Assembly: GCF_963082655.1 (NCBI RefSeq)
Contig: NC_081553.1
Location: 48,853,728 to 48,917,727 of the forward strand
DNA: 64,000 nucleotides
DNA from: Stomoxys calcitrans
Lineage: Eukaryota; Arthropoda; Insecta; Diptera; Muscidae
Direction: 5' to 3'
The notes below the pieces were generated by a model. That model had not been told where the DNA came from. It did no database searches and was given only the letters and a program-made list of their open reading frames with translations. Shown in pieces: positions 1 through 11,225 of this stretch (within the stretch, counting starts at the first letter, position 1; each line of letters starts with the position of its first letter). Position numbers and translations under genes: made by a program.

Positions 1-868
1 AAATCGAAGAATAAATGCGTCTTTTAATGGTTTTTAGGCCTTAAAGCTGAAGATTGGTCTCCATGCAAATATATTTCAATAAAGCCCGGTCTGAACTATT
101 TTCGGCACAGATGTTGGGAGTCTTGATACAACTTACTGGTTCGAATTTCATCGAAGTAGGGTAATAAATGCTCCTTTTACAAGCCTAAGACCCAAAATGG
201 TCAGATCGGTCTATATGACAGCTTTACCCCAATATGTTCCGATCTGGACCATCTTTGGTTCGAATATCGACTGGCCTAATAAAACTCACTGTTGTGAGTT
301 TATAAAAAATCGGGTAATAAATCGGCATATCGGTCTTTATGCTATATGTAAATATGGTCCGATGTACACTATATTTGGGTCAGATGTCAAGGCCCTGAGT
401 GCAACTCTCTTTTTAAAATTTCAGCAAAATCAGAGATTAAATGCGCCTTTTATGGTCTTTAGGCCCTAAAGCGGAAGATCGGTCTCTATGGCATCTATAT
501 CTAAATATAGCCCGATCTGGACCGTATTCGGGACAAATGTTAAGAATCTGGATACAACTCACAGTTCCATATTTCAGCGAAGCTGGGTAATTAATGTGCC
601 TGTTCTAGGCTTAAGACTCTAAATCGGCAGATCGGTCAATATGGCAGCTATATACAAATATGTCCCATTTTTGGTTCGGTTATCGGCAGGCCTAATAAAA
701 CTCCCTAAGCCAAATTTCAGCAAAGTTGGATAAAAATGCGCCTTTTATAGGCCTAAGTCCCAAAATCGGCAGATCAGTCTATATGGCAGCTATATTCAAA
801 TCTAGCCCGGTGTGGCCAATTCAAGGACTTAACCTGCGTATAGAATAAATACTAGTCTGTGCAAAAGT
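1..868 (-). repeat. DINE-like family A core array (truncated)
   Basis: About five diverged copies of a roughly 150-bp unit, recognised by recurring blocks such as ATCGGTCTATATGGCAGCTA, 'tcagc(g/a)aaatcgg' and 'ggcctaa'. The orientation is opposite to the complete element at 39739-42234. The array stops near 868 in the stretch that normally leads into the GTCY-rich microsatellite ('gtgcaaaagttcagctcaat'). A separate element in the other orientation then begins. Small open frames here are repeat-derived and not genes. Confidence 0.7.
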
Positions 869-1664
869 TCAGCTCAATAGAGCAATTTCTATACCCACCA
901 CCATAGGTTGGGGTACTAATCTAGTCATTCCGTTTGTAACACCTCGAAATATTCGTCTAAGACCCCATAAAGTATATATATTCTTGATCGTCTCGACGTT
1001 CTGAGTCGATCTAGCCATGTCCATCCGTCCGTTCACCTGTCGAAATCACGATAACGCTGGAAATCCTAAAGCTCGCCGCTTGAAAGATACATAATATTGA
1101 TGTGGGTCGTTGGGGATTGAAAATGGGCCCTATCGGTTCAGATTTGGATATAGCTCCCATATATACAGATCTCCCTATGTTACATATCTAGACCTTATAA
1201 GCCGCAATTTTTCTCCGATTTGGCTGAAATTTTGCATATGGAGTTCCGTTATGACTTTCAACAACTGTGTCAATTTCGGTCCAAATCGGTCTGTAACCGG
1301 ATATAGCTCCCATATAAACCGATCTCGCGATTTGACTTCTTGTGCAGATTGTAAATCTGCAATTTTTGTCCGATTTGGCTGAAATTTGCGCATGTGGTGT
1401 TTTTTGTGACTTTCAACAACTGTGTGTACCTGGAAGCCGCAATTTTTGTCCGATTTGGTTGAAATTTTGCATTTGGTGTTCTGTTATGACTTCCAAGAAC
1501 TTTGACAAGGTCGGTCCAAATCGGTCTAAAACCTAATATGGATCCCATATAAACCGATCTCCCGATTTGACATCTTTAGCCCCTGGAAGCCGCTATTTTT
1601 GTCCGATTTAGCTAAATTGCACATTGTGTTCTGTTATGACTTGCAACAACTGAGCCAAGTACGG
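869..1664 (+). repeat. DINE-like element, 5' part and core units
   Basis: Starts with the 5' signature 'tatacccaccaccataggttggg'-type sequence. The block 'gtcattccgtttgtaacacc' follows, then 'cataaagtatatatattctt' and a short GTCC-type run near 1016-1040. About four core units follow, each with TCCGATTTGGCTGAAATTTT. The 3' hairpin terminus is missing. The unit resembles the variant at 36500-36920 more than family A. Confidence 0.7.
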
Positions 1665-2950
1665 CCCTCGTATTTTTGTTTCTTTGCTCTATTATGTTGT
1701 TTTTTCTTCGGACACTTTCCCCTCCCCCTATCCTCGGGTGCAATTCATTCAGTCTTTTTCCATTCTAACCGGAACTCATTCGATGCGGGCTTATTTCGAT
1801 GGCGTCTGAACACTGTCTGCCATGCAAAACTCAAACGATTGCCGGTTCGTGGTTTGGTTTGGATGTGCCCTTCTGCTGTTGCTAGACTGACTGACTGACA
1901 ATCATCTCACTCTGACAGCCAGCCTATCATCTTCGTCCTGCTCTGCTCTGCTCCACTGCAGCAGACAATACCTTCAGCTATTTTGCATTACGGCCATGCC
2001 TCAATCATGTCTGTAGCACACTAACCATAGTGCATAGTGCTACAACTACGCTATTGTTGCAACATCATTATTGAAGTAATTACAATTTCTGTGCCATCGT
2101 TTGTTGGTTCTTCTTGCTTGCATTGTTGTCTCATTTCGTTTCGTTGGGGTTTTTTTTTCGCTGTGCCGTTCTCAGCGCAAATATTTAAAATACAAACTAG
2201 AAAAAGAAGAAGAAAATGAAGAACAAACCCGGCATTATATTCACTGATATGGGAAATATCAGGGTAGAACTTTTTTGCGTTCCCTATCAAATGTGGCGGA
2301 ATAGTGAAGCGCTGTCATTTAGCTAACCATGCCGCATGGCTATAAACAATACCACCTAGAGGCAGCAATAGCAGCAGCAACTCAAATGTAATCGCCCATA
2401 GATCCCAACATTTACTTGTCTCTAATGTAGTCGCATGGATATATGGAAAGTGTGCCTGTGTGCGTGCTAGTGCCGCCATAGCATAGAGTCTGAAATTAGC
2501 ATAGTCTCTGAACATTAATGAAATGTTAGTAACTCCGTGGGGCGCATAGTGAAATTCTCAGTTGCGCTGTGCCTGAGTTTGTAATGGAGTTGTAATACTT
2601 CCCACTAGAATGTATGCTGCCACGCACCTCCACTTATTACGCTGCAATGGGAACAGGGCATAAACAAAAAAAAACACACATTTCAGTTATATTTTAAAAT
2701 AGTAATTATTTTCTATTGCTTTATGTATGATGGGATTTTCGAAATTTCAGTGGCAAACAACAAAAGGCCATAATAAGGGAAGGCCATATTCCCGTTGTTC
2801 TTATAAATTCTGAAATTTCTGAACTGATTTTTTTTTTACATTTTTAAAGATTTTTTGGGTTATTGAACAGGGAGCGGAGTCTCATTTTTATTGAAATGTT
2901 CAACGTTTGATATCTCGCAGTTGAGTTTATCTATTTAATCGAATTTTGCA
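1665..2950. other. Unique non-coding DNA, no gene seen
   Basis: Low-repeat sequence with short pyrimidine runs, a GAAGAAGA stretch near 2203-2220 and several homopolymer runs. Open frames on both strands are short and show no domain I recognise. It reads like intron or spacer. Confidence 0.5.
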
Positions 2951-3530
2951 TGCAGTCATAGTAATCCAAAACTACGGGCTTGATGAGGGGGAGCGCCCCA
3001 CCCAAACGGGCATGTAAACCGATCGGGACAATATGGGACTCAAAAGCAAGGTATTTGCAAGTACAACAAGAATCTGGCATCAAAATTTAGCGCCAAGTTT
3101 CAGGGAAGCCACCCATCCACAAAAAAACCCAAAACAAAACCTTGACCCAACGGGAAGATATTAAATTGAAATAAAAGCTATGCTGATAAAGAGTATGAGG
3201 CTATCAAAATTTAGTGGTAATTTTCAGTGGCCGATAATTGTTTGGGCCGATCAGAACAATATGAAGAGTGCCCCTGATCCTTAATGGAATGTTCATGGCA
3301 AATTTTCATTTGCAGAATAATCTGAGCTTTAAACGCCAGGTATTTAGGAGCTTATCACAACTCTGATATCCATATTTGGTGTCTAGTTTCAACATGCTGT
3401 TACATAAGCAAACCTACCCTTTCGCATATGTAGGCTGATTTGAGCGAATTTGGGATGAAGTGTAAGGGGAGTGCTGCACCCACAAATTGACACATTGATC
3501 GCAAGGCAATGGCCTATTGAACTTTAAAAT
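2950..3530. repeat. Family D/E-like dispersed repeat fragments
   Basis: Carries hallmark phrases of the repeats described at 13081-14215 and 43862-45232: 'gggagcgccccacccaaac', 'ccgatcgggacaatatggga', and 'aatttagtggtaattttcag'. It is strongly diverged and has no coding content. Confidence 0.5.
3283..3316 (+). repeat. SINE 3'-tail scrap
   Basis: Matches the terminal motif of the window's tRNA-derived SINE ('aatggaatgttcatgg' then 'catttgcag'). Only the last ~33 bp remain, inside a family D/E context. The same tail motif recurs alone at 48450-48481. Confidence 0.45.
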
Positions 3531-3533
3531 TTA

Positions 3534-3944
3534 AATACCCACCACCATAGGATAGGGAATGTATTCAATTAGTCATTCCGTGTGCAGCACATCGAATTAT
3601 CTATTTCCGAACCTACAAAGTACATATTGGGTTGCCCAAAAAGTAATTGCGGATTTTTTAAAAGAAAGTAAATGTATTTTTATTAATACTTATATATATA
3701 CTTCTTTTACACTTTTTTCTAAAGCAAGCTAAAAGTAACAGCTGATAACTGACAGAAGAAAGAATGCGATTACAGAGTCACAAGCTGTGAAAGAATTTGT
3801 CAACGCCGACTATATGAAAAAACCGCAATTACTTTTTGGGCAACCCCATAAATTTCCGATTGTAGCAGAATTCCAAGAGGATTTAAAGATGTCTGTTCGT
3901 CTATCCGCACGTGTGTCCGTTAGCTATAACCAATTTACAGTCTT
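3534..3944 (+). repeat. DINE-like 5' fragment split by a MITE
   Basis: Opens with 'atacccaccaccataggata' and the 'gtcattccgtgtgcagcaca' block. It is interrupted at a TA by the MITE at 3627-3848, then resumes with 'aatttccgattgtagcagaa' and 'tgtctgttcgtctatccgca', the GTCY-rich stretch. The MITE is therefore younger than this copy. At 3945 it abuts a copy in the opposite orientation. Confidence 0.75.
3627..3848 (+). mobile_element. Mariner-type MITE, copy 1
   Basis: Non-autonomous ~222-bp element. The terminal inverted repeat starts TTGGGTTGCCCAAAAAGTAA at the left, with its complement ending in ...GGGCAACCCCA at the right. It is flanked by TA/TA at 3625-3626 and 3849-3850, as expected for the Tc1/mariner superfamily. 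The interior includes 'aaagcaagctaaaagtaaca' and codes for nothing. The termini resemble the mellifera-type mariner ends I know, but no source transposase for this MITE is present. Confidence 0.9.
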
Positions 3945-6425
3945 AACAAGTAAGAACGTGCTAAGTTCGGCCAGGCCGAAACTTATATACCCTCCACCAT
4001 GTATCGCATTTGTCGAGTTCTATGCGCGGTATCACTTTTAAAGTAAACAAAGAAAATTGAATAAGAACTGTTGTGCTATTGGAGCTATTTCAAGTTATAG
4101 TCCGTTTCGGACCATACATGAATGCTGAACATTGTAGAAGTCATAGTGCAATATTTCAGTTCATTCGGATACGAATTGCGCCTTGTAGGGGTTCTAGAAG
4201 CAAAATCGGGAGATAGGTTTATATGGGAGCTGTATCAAGCTATGGATCGATTCAGACCATATTAGACACGTATGTTGAAGGTCATGAGAGAAGCGGTTGT
4301 ACAAAATTTCAGCCAAATCGGATAAGAATTGCGCCCTCTAGAGGCTCAAGAAGTCATGGCCCAAGATCGGTTTATATGGCAGCTATATCAGGTTCTATAC
4401 CGATTTACGTCTTACTCAGCATAGTTAAAAGTCATAACAAAAAACCTAATGCTAAATTTCAGCCAAATCGGATGAGAATTGCGCGTTCTATTGGCTCAAG
4501 AAGTCAAGATCCTAGATCGGTTTATATGGCAGCTATAGCAAACCATGAACCGATTTGCGCCATACTCAGCACAGTTATTGGAAGTCATAACAAAATTCCT
4601 AATGCTAAATTTCAGCCAAATCGGATGAGAATTGCGCGTTCTATTGGCTCAAGAAGTCAAGATCCTAGATCGGTTTATATGACGGCTATACCAGCTTATG
4701 AACCGATTTAAATCACACTTAGCGCAGTTATTGGACGTGATACCAAAACACTACGTGCAAAATTTCAGTTAAATCGTACGATAATTGCGCCCTCTAGAGG
4801 CTCAAGAAGTCAAGACCCAATATCGGTTTATATGGCAGCTATATCAGGTTATAAACCGATTTGCGCCATACTTAGCACAGTTATTGGAAGTCATAACAGT
4901 ATACCTCGTGCTAAATTTCAGCCAAATCGGATGAGATTTGCGCGCTCTATTGGCTCAAGAAGTCAAGATCCTAGATCGGTTTATATGACAGCTATACCAG
5001 ATTATAAACCGATTTGTATTATACTTAGCACAGTTGTTGGAAGTGATACCAGAACACCACGTGCTAAATTTCAGCCAAATCGGATCAGAGTTGCGCCCTC
5101 TAGAGGCTCAAGAAGTCAAGACCCATGATCGGTTTATATGACAGCTATACCATATTATAAACCGATTTGAATCATACGTAGCACAGTAATTGGATGTGAT
5201 ACCAAAACACTACGTTCAAAATTTCAGTTCAATCGGATGAGAATTGCGCAATCTGGAGGCTCAAGATGTCAAGACCCAAGATCGGTTTATATGGCAGCTA
5301 TATCAAAACATGGATCGATTTGAACCATACTTAGCGCATTTGTTGGAAGTCGTAACAAAATACCTCATGCTAAATTTCAGCCAAATCTGATGAGAACTGC
5401 GCCCTCTATTGGCTCAAGAAGTCAAGATCCAAGATCGGTTTACATGACAGATATACCAGATTATGAACCGATTTGAATCATACTTAACAAAGTTGTTGGA
5501 AGTGATACCAAAACACTACGTGCAAAATTTTAAATTAAATTTTTAATATAAAAATTTTAAATCGTACGAGAATTGCGCCCCCTAGAGGCTCAAGAAGTCA
5601 AGACCCAAGATCGGTTTATGTGGCAGCTATATAAAACCATGGACCGATTTGAACCATATTTAGCACATTTGTTGGAAGTCATAACAAAACACTTCATGCC
5701 AAATTTCAGCAAAATCGGATGAGAATTGCGCCCTCTAGAGGTTCAAGAAGTCAAGACCCAAGATCGGTTTATATGGCAGCTGTATCCAAACATGGACCGA
5801 TTTGAACCATACTTAGCACAGTTATTGGAAGTCACAAAAAAACACTTCATTCAAAATTTCAGCTAAATCGAATGAGAATTTCGCATTCTATTGGCTCAAG
5901 AAGTCAAGACCCAATATCGGTTTATATGACAGCTATACCAGGTTATAAACCGATTTGAATCATACGTAGCACAGTTATTGGATGTGATACCAAAACACTA
6001 CGTGCAAAATTTCAGTTAAAACGTACGAGAATTGCGCTATCTAGAGGCTCAAGAAGTCAAGACCCAAGATCGGTTTATATGGCAGCTATATCAAAAAATG
6101 GACCTATTTGAACCATACTCAGCACAGTTATTGGAAGTCACAAAAAAAACACTTCATTCAAAATTTCAGCTAAATCGAATGAGAATTTCGCATTCTATTG
6201 GCTCAAGAAGTCAAGACCCAATATCGGTTTATATGACAGCTATACCAGGATATAAACCGATTTTAATCATACGTAGCACAGTTATTGGATGTGATACCAA
6301 AACACTACGTTCGAAATTTCAGTCAAATCGGATGAGAATTGCGCCCTCTAGAGGCTCAAGAAGTCAAGACCCAAGATCGATTTATATAGCAGCTATATCA
6401 AAACATGGACCGAATATATGGACTT
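3945..6425 (-). repeat. DINE-like family B element with 153-bp core array
   Basis: Begins with the complement of the family 3' end: 'aacaagtaagaacgtgctaa', an imperfect hairpin around 'gttcggccaggccgaa', then 'tataccctccaccatg'. It continues as about fifteen tandem units. The landmark 'ggctcaagaagtcaag' recurs at about 4493, 4646, 4799, 4952 and 5105, giving a period of exactly 153 bp. Because 153 is divisible by three, units share a frame and create spurious open frames of up to 162 codons (4223-4711, 4832-5128, 6032-6463). The opposite end, with the GTCY microsatellite and 5' signature, is missing. Confidence 0.85.
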
Positions 6426-7440
6426 TTATCAAAAAACTCTTATCAGCGTTTATTGTTTCATAAAAACTATGGAAGTATAATCCTTTACCTAAAGGCCCTT
6501 CTCTCGAGTTTCCCTATTCATTCCACTTTGATGCTTCGACTAATAACTTAACTAACAACATCATGATGGCTTGCACTGCTTGACGTTCATTGTGTTCTTC
6601 GCCTCTGTTCCATGTTGAATTTTGAGCTGTTGGCAAAATTGTACGAATATCTTTCTAATTTTGTCATTACCAAGTAATGGAAGGCAAACAACGCACATAT
6701 GTTGTGATTTCCTGTCAGCTCAACTATCACTGGAAGTGTGTCTGTCGGTCTGTCGGTCTGTTCGTTCATCCATTTGCCTTTCATACATACATAATATGAT
6801 GTGAAAGGTAATCAACCTCATTGTGATGAGGATATCAAATTGGGGAATTTCAAAAATGTTTTCATTTTAAGTCCATGCAAAGTTTTTAGAATTATGCATT
6901 GATAATGCCATTTGAATGGACATTTTGTTTAATGGAATTTGTGATTGCATTCAAGTAATCAGCTTGCAAGCAAACATGACACGTTTATAATGAAAAAAAA
7001 AAAATTGTTTAGTTCCTTTGAAAGGTAGCTGGCGTAGTGGTCTCATTCTAGTGGTGTACATGAAAAGCAGCTTCATTCAAATATTAATAATTCAAAATTC
7101 CAAAATTCCTGGAATTTACACTGTGAGCTTGTGTTGGACAATATTAGTACACCATTACCGAAATTCCATTGAAATTTTTCAAATAACTTTATTCTGAGGG
7201 GTTTTTCCTTAGAAATCGATTTGTTTTATTTACTTTGTGTTGGAAAAATTACATCAGTTAAAAAATTAAATTAACACAATGTGGAAAACAAGAAAGTTGA
7301 AAGTCATCGTTACAGCAACCAATGCACAGTGGGATACAATCGAAAGAAAAAAACTAGTAAAAAATCTGTCATTTAACAAAGGGAAGAGTGAACTCTTTGG
7401 AATTTTGAATGGTTAGAGGTGTCATCGAGATTATGTGCAA
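6426..7440. other. Unique AT-rich DNA, no gene seen
   Basis: Holds a short GTCTGTCG run near 6739-6770 and an A-run near 6995-7005. No frame shows a recognisable domain. The right edge is the start of the RTE-like remnant. Confidence 0.5.
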
Positions 7441-8385
7441 AATGTCAAGGCCCTAAGTGCTCCAAAGAATAAAACATCAAACCGATGGCTTTGGTGCAAG
7501 CACATCCTCCTGCAGAGACAAAGAAGGAAGTCGGGTAACTGACACAGATAACATGCTGAAGATATGGAAAAAACATTTTACCCAACTGCTAGTGTCCGAC
7601 GTTGGCGGCGAAGAGGATACAGCAGAACCAATCCCTGATGATGGTATAGAATGTTTACCTCCTAGTCAGAATGAGGTAAAGTACAACAAGGCAGCAGGAG
7701 CCGACGGGTTACCCTCTGAACTATTTAAGACCGGAGGCGCCACGCTGATAAGGCGTATGCATCAGCTTGTCTGCGCAATCTCGCTATAAGCATATCCGAT
7801 GAATGGAACCTCAGCATACTATGTCCTGTACACCAGAAAGGAGACAAGACGGAATGTGCCAACTACAGAGGAATAAGTCTCCTCCCCATCGCATACAAGA
7901 TACTCTCGGGCGTAGTGAGTGAAAGATTAAAACCTAAAGTCAATGAGATAATTGGGCCCTATCAATGCGGCTCGAGACCTGGTAAATCCACCCTAGACCA
8001 GATATGCCAAATCCTGGAAAAGACCCGAGAAGGACAAATAAACACCTACCATCTCTATGTTGACTACAAACCCGCCTTCGATACTCCTTTACGTTCAAAG
8101 GTATTTCAAGCCATGTCTGAGTTTGGTATCCCTGCAAAATTAATAAGACTCTGCATTATGACACTTGCTGATACGCGTTCCTCAGTAGGGATAGGAGAGA
8201 TTCATCTCCGAACTATTAAATACCATCTCTTGTGTGATCTCTTTATCTCTCTCTGGAGAAGATTATGCGAGATGCGGATGTGAATAGATATGGCACACTA
8301 ATTACAAGAGAACACATGCTACTCGCCTATGCCGAGGACATCGATATCATAGGTAGGTCACAGGAAGTAGTAACTGCAGCCTCTA
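7441..8385 (+). pseudogene. RTE-like non-LTR reverse transcriptase, broken
   Basis: Encodes part of the reverse transcriptase of a non-LTR retrotransposon, resembling the RTE clade (my recognition, not a search). In order on the plus strand: a pre-RT segment with 'DTDNMLKIWKKHFTQLL', 'KAAGADGLPSELFKTGG' (RT finger), 'ANYRGISLLPIAYKILSG', 'GPYQCGSRPGKSTLDQI', 'TYHLYVDYKPAFDTPLRSK' (motif A region with the first catalytic Asp) and 'VFQAMSEFGIPAKLIRL'. After a frameshift near 8200 come 'RDADVNRYGTLITREHMLLA' and YAED-IDIIGRS, where YADD is expected. The reading frame changes near 7785 and again near 8200-8270. The copy stops at 8385, where DINE-like core sequence begins. The catalytic D-to-E change, frameshifts and truncation at both ends make it dead. 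It shares 'RDADVNRYGTLITREHMLLA' with the copy at 34815-35760, so the two are one family. Confidence 0.88.
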
Positions 8386-8822
8386 GAGGGCGCAATTCTC
8401 GTTCAAGTTGACTGAAATTTTGCGCGTGGTCTTTTGGTATCACTTCCTATAACTGCGTTAAGTATGGTTCAAATCAGTCCATGTTTTGATTTAGCTGCGA
8501 TATAAACCGATCTTGGGTCTTGACTTCTTGATTCTCTAGAGGGCGCAATTCTCGTCCGATTTAACTGAAAAGTGTTTTGGTATCACTTCCAACAACTGTG
8601 CTTAGTATGATTCAAATCAGGCGGTGTTTTATCACTTACAACAACTGTGCTAAATATGGTTCCACTCGGTCCATGTTTTGATATAGCTGCCATATAATCC
8701 GATCTTGGGTCTTGACTTCATGAGCCTCTAGAGGGCGCAATTCTCATCCGATTTAACTGAAATTTTGCACGCGTGTTTTGGTATCACTTCCAACAACTGT
8801 GCTAAGCATGATTGCCACAAGC
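8385..8822 (+). repeat. DINE-like family B core units
   Basis: About three units with 'cctctagagggcgcaattct' and 'ataaaccgatcttgggtctt', in the same orientation as 55490-56921. One unit carries an internal deletion near 8565-8620. It joins the RTE remnant directly at 'ctgcagc/ctctagaggg' without either terminal signature. Confidence 0.75.
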
Positions 8823-9089
8823 GCCGGCATAGGTAGATCTGTGCTTGCCTAGCGACGGGCGGCTCTTCACCCCCCGCTCGGGCTCTTCACTCCTCCTGAC
8901 TTTTCTTTCTTTCGTGTATAACCTCTAGTCCGAAGTCTCACACTTTCTTTCTCTTCCCTTTCTCTCTCTCCTGGGTAGCACAATGGGCCAGACTGGCCTC
9001 CGGTTGAACTCACCTTTGGTGGGAAACCCATTCCACCTATCCAAACCTTACCTAGCGAGTTGTGATAGGCTCCTCGGCGTTCCTGTTCA
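8823..9089. other. Pyrimidine-rich unclassified stretch
   Basis: GC-richer than its surroundings, with 'ttcaccccccgctcgggctc' and a long C/T tract around 8905-8970. The base composition recalls the 5' leader of a non-LTR element, but I cannot match it to another copy in the window. The open frame at 8983-9186 runs into DINE units and is not credible. Confidence 0.35.
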
Positions 9090-9705
9090 TTACGGCGTAA
9101 ATCGGTCCGGTTTGGATGTTGCTGGGTCTGGTCAGGATCGGGCTATATTTGGATATAGCTGCCATATATACCCATCTCCCGATTGAAGTTCTTGGGACCA
9201 TAAAAGCACGTTTATTACTCGATTTCGCTGAAATCTGACACAGTGTGCTAAGTTAGGCTCTTCGACATTCGTGTTAAATATATTTTGATATAGCTCCCCT
9301 ATAGACCGATCTCCCGGTTTAAGATCTTGGACCTGTAAGATGCGCAATTATTGTCGGATTTCGCCAAAATTTGGTCCTGTAAGCCCTTTTAAGCTCATCG
9401 ACATCTTTATTCAGATCTGTATATGTTTGGATACAGCTATCATATACGTATACCGATCTTCCGATTTATGTTCTTAGTCCCATAAAAGTTGAATTCTTTG
9501 ACCGATTTGGAAATTTATTACCACGAGTTGTGTTGACCCCTACAGAGCCCTTCTGAATATGGTGGAGATTGGATTATATTTAGGGATAGCTGCTATGAGT
9601 TTAAAAAATGAGGCACTTTTTACCGCATAATGACGAAAGGTGGTTAATGTATATATCCGAGGTGGTGGGTATCCAAAGTTCTGCCCGGCCGATCTTAATG
9701 CCCAC
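9090..9705 (+). repeat. DINE-like family A, 3' portion with decayed hairpin
   Basis: Three to four core units ('tttggatatagctgccatat', 'accgatctcccg', 'aggctcttcgac') are followed at 9652-9705 by the 3' terminal block 'tatatccgaggtggtgggta', 'tccaaagttctgcccggcc' and 'gatcttaatgcc'. The subterminal GGTGGTGGGTAT is intact, but the terminal hairpin has lost pairing (GTTCTGCCCGGCCGATC against GTTCGGCCCGGCCGAAC elsewhere). Confidence 0.75.
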
Positions 9706-9851
9706 TGCTATAATCGCAGCTAAATTAACTACTAATATTCAGCTGACGGTGTTTGCTATTTTCAGCAAACTTTTTTCTGTGAGTGTAAGTCCGTCTGCAG
9801 ATTGTTCAATGTGCTGTCTAGTATATGGGTAAGTCTGACTGGACTGGACTC

Positions 9852-10345
9852 CTAAGCAGGTTGATCTTCAATAGTCTAAACAGTGTCCTCTTTGCCGGCT
9901 ACATTATTAACAAATCGTTTGGCTGCATTGCCATCAAAACCCCCAGTGACTTTGTAGCAGTAGTGCCCATAGTCCCAGTCATGAATCTCTAGGCAACCCT
10001 ATTTACCCTGTCTAGATCACTCACATATTTTCCACAGACCATCATACATGACAGTTGATGGTCTGGCCTTACCTGTTGCTTTTGCCACTTCTCCTAAGCA
10101 GGTTGTTCTTCAATAGTCAAAACAGTGTCCTCTCTGCCGGCTACATTATTAACAAATCGTTTGGCTGCATTGCCATCATAACCTCCAGTGACCTTGTCGC
10201 AGTAGTGCCCATAGTCCTAGTCATGAATCTCAAGGCAACCGTATTTACCCTGTCTAGATCACTCACATATTGTCCACAGACCATCATACATGACAGCCAA
10301 CTGTCATGTATGATGGTCTGTGGCCTTATCCGTTGCGTTAGGCAC
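9852..10345. repeat. Direct duplication of a ~240-bp block
   Basis: The block starting 'tcctaagcaggttgatcttc' near 9850 recurs with substitutions from about 10094 to 10345. Shared phrases include 'gccggctacattattaacaa', 'gctgcattgccatca' and 'cctgtctagatcactcacat'. The two copies differ at their right ends: the second carries the perfect hairpin at 10274-10323 where the first runs straight on. It probably lies within a degraded non-LTR element continuing leftwards from the ORF1 remnant, but I recognise no domain here. Confidence 0.7.
10274..10323. repeat. Perfect 23-bp inverted repeat (hairpin)
   Basis: Arms at 10274-10296 and 10301-10323 are exact reverse complements around the 4-nt loop CCAA. 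The left arm begins CCACAGACCATCATACATG. The first copy of the duplicated block contains only the left arm, so the fold-back arose after that duplication or was lost from the first copy. Confidence 0.95.
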
Positions 10346-11225
10346 GCCTTCTGAGCCCGCCAGAAGTTCATCCTCGCAAAATGCGATCGAACTTGCCATA
10401 ATGACTTTCCTTACGCTTCCAGGGGCAGTGGAGAAAAAAACTTGGAACCACTCAAGCACACTGGATCCTTGCTGTGTGGACGATTCCTCTTTAGATGTTT
10501 CACTGGCATTATTATACCTTTCGAGTTCTGTCCTTCCCGCTGGCGCACACCTTGAGCCCTATACAACCTGAAGACCCACTCACAAATGGCTTATCGAGTC
10601 CCGTTTCGAAGCCTTTCCCTCCTCTTCTAATTCTCACAGGGAGACTATCAGTTTTCTATAATTCTCCAGACTTTAGAGATGTGTTCGATAGTTCATCTGG
10701 TAAGTGTTCAGCAACAACTGCTGACTTGTGTCCTGATTCCCTATACCCATCGCTTTTAAACACTTTCAGCCTTAACTTGTTTGATGATTCCGTTGTATAT
10801 AACTCCTTCAGACTTGTTGAGGTCTGAGGGACTGCCGGAGTTTAGTACGAATGGTTGAAAGATTGTGATTTTTGTCAAGTATGGATTCATAATCTGAGGG
10901 AATCCTTGGTATCCAAGCGTGTGCCATTGGTCGAAAAGGAATATCTTACTTCTTGACTTAATCCAGTGGTGCGCCTAGCCACATCTGGCCAATCTTTTTA
11001 AGAGCGCCACGATACATGTCAATTGAACGTTGATTCCCGACACCAATTAGTTTGTATCTGCCCCTATACCAGACTGCATCGTCAATTCTACAACTTTGTC
11101 GGTGTAAACAGATGACAGTCTATTGATTCTCAAAGAGAATTGACCTGATCTTCTCCCTTGTTGACAACTACCATCAATAAGCTGTCTTTAGCGACATTAG
11201 CAAAGTTTCTGGGACCCATATTACC
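10346..11225 (-). pseudogene. Degraded non-LTR ORF1, DUF4780-like
   Basis: Read on the minus strand with several frame changes and stops, this stretch gives 'DDAVWYRGRYKLVGVGNQ', 'RSIDMYRGALKKIGQMW' and 'DIPFRPMAHAWIPRIPSD'. That order matches the conserved core of the DUF4780-type domain found in ORF1 proteins of arthropod non-LTR retrotransposons, as I recall the family. The function of that domain is not known to me. The match extends over at least 100 codons near 10880-11130. The left part (10350-10850) stays in weak frame but shows nothing further that I recognise. There is no intact start or stop. Plus-strand open frames at 10320-10827 are antisense shadows. Confidence 0.6.

Noticed and set aside
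3787..4041. 84-codon frame spanning MITE and DINE ends
   Set aside because: It covers three different repeats, so any product would be an accident of nested insertion.
4223..6463. Series of 98-162-codon frames with a repeated SRSQDPRSVYM motif
   Set aside because: Created by a 153-bp non-coding repeat whose length is a multiple of three; the frames stop and restart with unit mutations.
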